Origin: an uncultured Clostridia bacterium
GTDB taxonomy: Bacteria > Bacillota > Clostridia > Oscillospirales > Oscillospiraceae
DNA: 10,626 nucleotides
Direction: 5' to 3'
NCBI GenBank assembly: GCA_947177005.1
Contig: CAMWSZ010000062.1
Coordinates: 1-10,626 of the forward strand
The notes under the pieces were generated by a model. That model saw only the letters and a list, made by a program, of their open reading frames with translations. It was not told the DNA's origin and ran no database searches. Below are positions 7,558 through 10,626 of this stretch, piece after piece; within the stretch, counting starts at the first letter, position 1, and each line of letters starts with the position of its first letter. A program made the position numbers and the translations under genes.

Positions 7558-7878
7558 TTATGCCTCCTTATTGACCGCCCGCATACCCATCAGCTGGTGT
7601 ACGTCGATGATGCAAATTCCTCGCAGTTCGATATCGTTGCGGGTCAAATCCGGTGCCTTGCCCAGCAGCTGGCCGACTACCCGACAGATTTCCACCGTGT
7701 CGTCGGTTACCAGCCGGTGCCCGCATATGACCAGTTCTATGACCGCCTCGCTCTTACCTACGCTGCTGTCGCCAGTGATGATTACCCCCTCGCCAGCAAT
7801 GTCCAGCAGCACGCCATGACAGGTGATAGTATGGGCCAAGGTTTGGGTGAGGTACTCAATCACGCTGGCGGTGAATAT
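7558..7878 (-). pseudogene. hprK: HPr kinase/phosphorylase-like fragment (P-loop domain)
   Basis: HprK phosphorylates and dephosphorylates HPr (Ser46) in carbon catabolite control of Bacillota. The fragment shows the C-terminal kinase fold in order: VIEYLTQTLAHTITCHGVLL (with the conserved His of HGVL), Walker A GDSSVGKSEA, HRLVTDDTVEI, and the family signature ELRGICIIDV. It stops soon after this (…LMGMRAVNKEA), where a normal protein continues for about 100 residues with further catalytic residues. The usual N-terminal domain is also absent; the open frame continues upstream to 8097 with unrelated residues. No ATG with a good ribosome site was found. It is most likely an inactive remnant, or a domain re-used in front of the flagellin gene. 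Confidence 0.75.
7563..7569 (-). promoter_or_regulatory. Ribosome binding site of the flagellin gene
   Basis: AAGGAGG lies 10 bases before the TTG at 7552. It is contained in the last codons of the upstream hprK-like frame (V-N-K-E-A-stop), whose TAA (7558-7560) lies between this site and the TTG. This arrangement permits translational coupling and fixes the unusual TTG start. Confidence 0.7.
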
Positions 7879-8026
7879 AAGCTCTAAATTAGACACGCTC
7901 CAAAGAACCCCAAATGTAATCCAGTAACCAGGTGATACATTAAGCCCCAAAAATTTCATAGCAAAATATCGTATCCTTTCTAGCACCAGCAATTTAATAT
8001 TCATAGTGTGCTGTAATATGTAAAAT

Positions 8027-8149
8027 TTACTTTGTAAGTTCGTCCGCAGTAATTTTATTGTGTTGTTTGCCATATATGTGCAAATAAGCCACAACAATCA
8101 ACGCTACACTAAGAATAACACCTAATAAAATAAATATTTTGCGGTTCAT
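8027..8149 (-). CDS. 40-residue peptide with one N-terminal membrane helix
   Basis: The ATG at 8147-8149 has AGGAGG five bases upstream (8155-8160). The product begins MNRKIFILLGVILSVALIVV and continues AYLHIYGKQHNKITADELTK to a TAA. The pattern is two to three positive residues, a 20-residue hydrophobic core, then a polar tail: a type II membrane anchor or uncleaved signal. It is either a real small membrane peptide or the surviving front end of a larger anchored protein lost in the rearrangement that brought in the hprK fragment. The frame downstream shows no continuing homology that I recognise. The strong ribosome site favours it having once been expressed. Confidence 0.55.
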   Translation of the reverse strand: MNRKIFILLGVILSVALIVVAYLHIYGKQHNKITADELTK

Positions 8150-8207
8150 ACAAACCTCCTAAATATAAAATCATCTAAAAAATTTTGAAACTGCATTAAA
8201 AGTTCTT

Positions 8208-8338
8208 TGAACGCTGCTAAAAGCTGGAGAGCAAAGACTGAACAAGCCCTTAGCACTCCAAAGAGAATGTGTCCCATCTTGTCACATCCAACTAAGGGAC
8301 TTGTTCAGTACATTGCCTATGCTAAAAAATCGTTCAAA
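8208..8338. repeat. Nested inverted repeats in the spacer between 8150 and 8454
   Basis: Outer arms are TTTGAACG (8208-8215) and CGTTCAAA (8331-8338). Inner arms are ACTGAACAAGCCCTTAG (8237-8253) and CTAAGGGACTTGTTCAGT (8292-8309), which pair over 17 bases with one bulged A. A small ATGTG/CACAT pair (8268-8272 / 8283-8287) lies in the loop. No T-run follows either strand's stem, so a simple terminator is unlikely. It could be a small non-autonomous element, a joined pair of IS ends, or a structured RNA leader upstream of the 40-codon gene. The remainder of this spacer shows no gene except the duplication remnant at 8422-8449. Confidence 0.5.
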
Positions 8339-8421
8339 AGGACTTCATTACATCAGTGCAAAAGCAAAAAACGAGAATTGTTATATGCTTATCTATACTT
8401 CGTTCGAAAAGGTGTATCGTC

Positions 8422-8449
8422 GGTGTGTCTTTAACTGTAAACGCACATT
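8422..8449 (-). pseudogene. Short duplicated remnant of the DUF6147-like gene
   Basis: These 28 bases match 8600-8627, inside the neighbouring secreted-protein gene, at 25 positions and in the same orientation. On the minus strand one frame reads C-A-F-T-V-K-D-T-P, against C-T-L-T-V-K-D-T-P in the intact gene. It begins only a few bases past that gene's stop codon. This suggests that a tandem paralogue once followed and has been mostly deleted. Confidence 0.55.
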
Positions 8450-8454
8450 ATTGA

Positions 8455-8871
8455 TTATTTGGTTATTACTTGTGCCGTACTTGAACCAGAACTATCCTTG
8501 GCATAAAATGTAACCACAGCGCGATAGTTAGCATTAGAATAGTTTGGTTCGTATGGGATTGATGCAGAGTATTGAGCAGCATTGCTGGTCTGCATCTCTG
8601 GTGTGTCTTTAACAGTAAGCGTACATTCTGTGTCCCAGCGAGAACCGTTATACCGTTGGATAGTGATATTACTGGCTCCAAGAACATCCATTGTGTTGCT
8701 GGCTATGACGGAAAAAAGTACATATAAATTGCCATCATTTCCAGCAAACAGTTCGGCAGAATATCGAGAAAGTCTGCTGCTTGCTCTGGATTCCGCAGCG
8801 ATGGCAGTTCCTGACAAAATTAAGGAAAGCACAAGAAACAGTGCAATACTCCGTATTATTTTTTTTGAAAT
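8455..8871 (-). CDS. Small secreted protein, DUF6147-like
   Basis: The frame reads MSKKIIRSIALFLVLSLILS followed by GTAIAAES, a classic Sec signal peptide with likely cleavage after AIA or IAA. A mature part of about 113 residues follows, rich in Ser, Asn and Tyr (SRYSAELFAGNDG, NTMDVLGASNITIQ, TVKDTPEMQTS, YRAVVTFYAKDSSG). The layout, an N-terminal signal, then RAS…YSA…G-G-L and a beta-rich body, resembles DUF6147 exported proteins of Clostridia; function is unknown. The only in-frame start at the right distance is ATT (8869-8871), nine bases after AAGGAGG; an in-frame stop lies just before it. GTG (8832) would delete half the signal peptide. The ribosome site overlaps the anti-sigma stop codon, so the genes are probably cotranscribed. 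A poly-A8 near the start leaves the start call open. Confidence 0.7.
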   Translation of the reverse strand: MSKKIIRSIALFLVLSLILSGTAIAAESRASSRLSRYSAELFAGNDGNLYVLFSVIASNTMDVLGASNITIQRYNGSRWDTECTLTVKDTPEMQTSNAAQYSASIPYEPNYSNANYRAVVTFYAKDSSGSSTAQVITK

Positions 8872-8885
8872 TGCAGTTCACCTCC

Positions 8886-9794
8886 TTACTTAATATCTGC
8901 ATAGGCGGACAACACCATCTGCCGCAGTTCGTTCTTTTCAACTGCGCCACCAATAAAGCATTCATAGTGTTCTGTTACCCATGCTGCCGAATTGTCATTA
9001 GTATTTTCGAGTAAATAGACTATATTATCATTGACCACAAAGTTTTCGACAGGAGCGTCTGTTTTTTCAATTTGCGAAATTGGCTCGTCCCAATAGCTAT
9101 CGATCACAATATGCAAAGGCGCGCTCCCGTTTGTATATTCTGCCGATAGATGCCATAGGGTCCCATCAGGCATACACAGCGTGTCTATTCTGTCCAATAT
9201 GTATCCCTCTGGGAACCATGCCGGTTCGGAAACTTCCGTTATACCATATGCGTCCAACGCCTCTTGCAGTGATGTAAACGCCGCCTCGCTGTCGTTCCCA
9301 TCGAAAACATACATTGCCTTGTTTGGATTATCAGCCGCACCGTCAGACCGAATTTCGCCAAAACTAAATACACTGTTTGTCCAGCTGGCCATCACACCAA
9401 AGATGTTCAATCCCGCTGCCTGAGCCACAATCATGCCCCCAAGCATACAGATAATCGTGAGAACGGCGACCAAACCGATACGCCAAACACGTCTGTAGCG
9501 GGGGGCCGCCTTCTTATCTCTGCGTTCCGGAAAAATCCTTCGTATTCTCATTTGAAAACCAGCGTAAGAGGCTTCAGCATCCGGGAGTTCCGGCATTGGG
9601 TCTTTGCGGTCCAGCGCATCAAGATATGCGTCGATCAATGCGGGATCATAGTTCTCCTCTGTTATATTTTGCAAAGCATCATGCAAAGCTTCTGTTAATT
9701 CATCGGTAGACATTGCCTCCAGCATCATCGAAAACGCATTGCCGTCATCGGGATAGTTTAACGGTGTTCTGCGCTGCTTATTAAGTTTACTCAT
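8886..9794 (-). CDS. Membrane anti-sigma factor with DUF4367-like outer domain
   Basis: This 302-residue protein has a cytoplasmic part (1-105, acidic first half, then a basic stretch RRIFPERRDKKAAPRYRR), one membrane helix at about 106-128 (IGLVAVLTIICMLGGMIVAQ) and an outer domain. Residues about 190-300 show WFPEGYILDRID, LWHLSAEYTNG, LHIVIDSYW and a C-terminal WVTEHYECFIGG. This fits DUF4367 domains found in Bacillota anti-sigma proteins. It lies directly downstream of an ECF sigma gene on the same strand, so it probably holds that sigma factor at the membrane and releases it on an envelope signal. AGGAGG precedes the ATG at 9794. No zinc-binding H-x3-C-x2-C (ZAS) motif is seen. It is intact. 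Confidence 0.85.
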   Translation of the reverse strand: MSKLNKQRRTPLNYPDDGNAFSMMLEAMSTDELTEALHDALQNITEENYDPALIDAYLDALDRKDPMPELPDAEASYAGFQMRIRRIFPERRDKKAAPRYRRVWRIGLVAVLTIICMLGGMIVAQAAGLNIFGVMASWTNSVFSFGEIRSDGAADNPNKAMYVFDGNDSEAAFTSLQEALDAYGITEVSEPAWFPEGYILDRIDTLCMPDGTLWHLSAEYTNGSAPLHIVIDSYWDEPISQIEKTDAPVENFVVNDNIVYLLENTNDNSAAWVTEHYECFIGGAVEKNELRQMVLSAYADIK

Positions 9795-9907
9795 AGTACA
9801 CCTCCTGCCCCCTCACTATATACATGTAATGAGAAGACCATTTTCGGACAGAATTTTCGACATTTTTTTAAAATCAGCAAGATGCACAAATTTTTTATCT
9901 GTTTTAG
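9795..9907 (-). promoter_or_regulatory. Sigma/anti-sigma intergenic region with a candidate ECF-type promoter
   Basis: The minus strand carries two near-identical units, TGTCGAAAAT (9853-9862) and TGTCCGAAAAT (9840-9850), then TCTTCTC, the palindrome TACATGTA (9821-9828) and TATATAG before AGGAGG. The 113-bp gap is long for a purely cotranscribed pair, and the position suggests a second promoter for the anti-sigma and secreted-protein genes, perhaps read by the ECF sigma itself. No consensus for this sigma is known to me, so the promoter call is an inference. Confidence 0.35.
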
Positions 9908-10378
9908 TTAATTATGTATAAATTTCCTGCATTTATTGACGGCATGTAAAACCCGTTTGCGGCAGGCATCTTCAGAAATGCCTAATTGTTCCGACATATC
10001 GTGATAACTCATTTGCAGTTCAAAACGCCAAATAAGCATTTTTCGATCTTCTGGCTTTAACTGAACAGGCAGCAGCCCACTCAAAGGCGTTTCTGCTGTC
10101 TGTTCAGGAACCTCAGCAGCTTCTTCTAAAGAAACTTCCTTGTGTGATTGTACACGCTGCTCATTTGCAATTAAATTGCGTAGTGCCAGTATTAACCACG
10201 CCTCCGGTTTGGGATGTTTTTTCAGTTTTTCCTGATGGAAGATTGCTAACAGAAATGTCTCCTGTACCAAGTCTTGTGCGGCTTCCCAACTTTTTGTTGT
10301 GCGATATGCTATATGGAATAGCCGTTCATACTCGTTATGATATAGAGGCTCAATAAAATCATTCCAATCCTGAACCAT
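9908..10378 (-). CDS. ECF-type RNA polymerase sigma factor
   Basis: A protein of about 156 residues with two sigma-70 domains. Region 2 lies in the first 70 residues (YERLFHIAYRTTKSWEAAQD followed by LVQETFLLA, then PEAWLILALRNLIANEQR). Region 4 lies in the last 55 (EDRKMLIWRFELQMSYHDMS, then EQLGISEDACRKRVLHAVNK). Region 3 is absent, which defines the ECF class. An ATG five codons further upstream (10393) has no ribosome site. The one at 10378 follows GGGGGTGGG by a few bases, so I chose it. It pairs with the membrane anti-sigma protein encoded 113 bases downstream. The upstream promoter region is short because an IS5-family element ends about 100 bases away. Confidence 0.88.
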   Translation of the reverse strand: MVQDWNDFIEPLYHNEYERLFHIAYRTTKSWEAAQDLVQETFLLAIFHQEKLKKHPKPEAWLILALRNLIANEQRVQSHKEVSLEEAAEVPEQTAETPLSGLLPVQLKPEDRKMLIWRFELQMSYHDMSEQLGISEDACRKRVLHAVNKCRKFIHN

Positions 10379-10478
10379 ATTGCCCACCCCCATTATTATT
10401 TAATCTTAAATCTCTTCGAGTACAATTTTTTATCGGCAGTTTGCCTGGAAGGATTAAGGAAAACAGATGTGGAACGCT

Positions 10479-10626
10479 AAGAGTCTATTCCGAAATTAGA
10501 GATGAACGGGAATGAGTTTGCGCCAGACAATAACAGCGCAGGCAAATTGAACGAGAGCAAGGTAATTGGCAGCTTTCTTTTCAAAACGGACCAGGAGTTT
10601 ACGAAAGCGATTGAAAAAAGAGTGCG
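10479..10626 (-). mobile_element. IS5-family insertion sequence, right end with transposase C-terminus (partial)
   Basis: From the window edge a minus-strand frame reads HSFFNRFRKLLVRFEKKAAN followed by YLALVQFACAVIVWRKLIPV and HL, stop TAA at 10496-10498. This is the characteristic end of IS5/IS427-group transposases (…RFRKLLVRYEKK…YLALxxFACAxIxxR). The non-coding tip reads GAGTCTATTCCGAAATTAG on the plus strand from about 10481 and is the probable terminal repeat. A CTAA just outside may be part of the target site. The rest of the gene, with the DDE residues, lies beyond the window. Confidence 0.75.

Noticed and set aside
7553..8250. A sigma-28 (TAAA-N15-GCCGATAA) promoter for the flagellin gene
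   Set aside because: The only near match (ACGATAT near 7965 on the minus strand) lacks a TAAA at the right distance.
8237..8309. Rho-independent terminator at the inner inverted repeat
   Set aside because: The loop is nearly 40 bases and no T-run follows the stem on either strand.
1..10626. CRISPR array, tRNA or rRNA genes
   Set aside because: No regularly spaced direct repeats, no tRNA cloverleaf with a GTTC-loop pattern that I could find, and no rRNA-like sequence.

Overview
This window looks like a chromosome segment from a Bacillota (Clostridia-type) bacterium, probably a gut-associated member with mid-range GC. The reasons are strong AAGGAGG/AGGAGG ribosome binding sites, an ECF sigma factor paired with a DUF4367-type anti-sigma protein, a DUF6147-like secreted protein, an HprK fragment, and IS families common in such genomes. 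The genus cannot be fixed from the sequence.

Left third (1-4.4 kb): a graveyard of mobile-element pieces. From the left edge come a probable IS256-type terminus (about 1-54), the 5' half of an IS4-like transposase gene (53-505, minus strand, interrupted by a stop), an IS630-family transposase gene split into two frames (604-1514, minus), and three IS110-family pieces in mixed orientation (about 1518-2215 minus; 2216-2404 plus; 2543-3256 plus). After these come a histidine-kinase C-terminal remnant (3535-3955, minus) and a small membrane-protein remnant (3934-4122, plus). A 134-bp element with 16-bp perfect inverted ends (4188-4321) follows; one arm also occurs at 595-609, at the end of the IS4-like element. 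Almost nothing here is intact.

Middle (4478-8149, minus strand): a very large, intact flagellin gene (1024 codons, TTG start). Conserved flagellin N- and C-termini enclose about 790 variable residues that seem to hold several diverged Flagellin_IN-like modules. Its ribosome binding site lies inside the end of a truncated HPr kinase/phosphorylase reading frame. Upstream are a 40-codon single-membrane-helix ORF and a nested inverted-repeat region (8208-8338).

Right (8455-10378, minus strand): a compact unit of ECF sigma factor, membrane anti-sigma protein with a DUF4367-like outer domain, and a small secreted DUF6147-like protein whose Shine-Dalgarno overlaps the anti-sigma stop codon. The likely logic is envelope sensing by the anti-sigma protein, sigma release, and expression of the operon including the secreted protein. 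An IS5-family transposase C-terminus enters at the right edge, about 100 bp upstream of the sigma gene.

Two themes deserve a second look. One is the giant, cysteine-containing orphan flagellin coupled to an hprK fragment. The other is that three separate frame breaks would each be repaired by one extra A in a poly-A run, which points to homopolymer undercounting in the assembly or to slippage.
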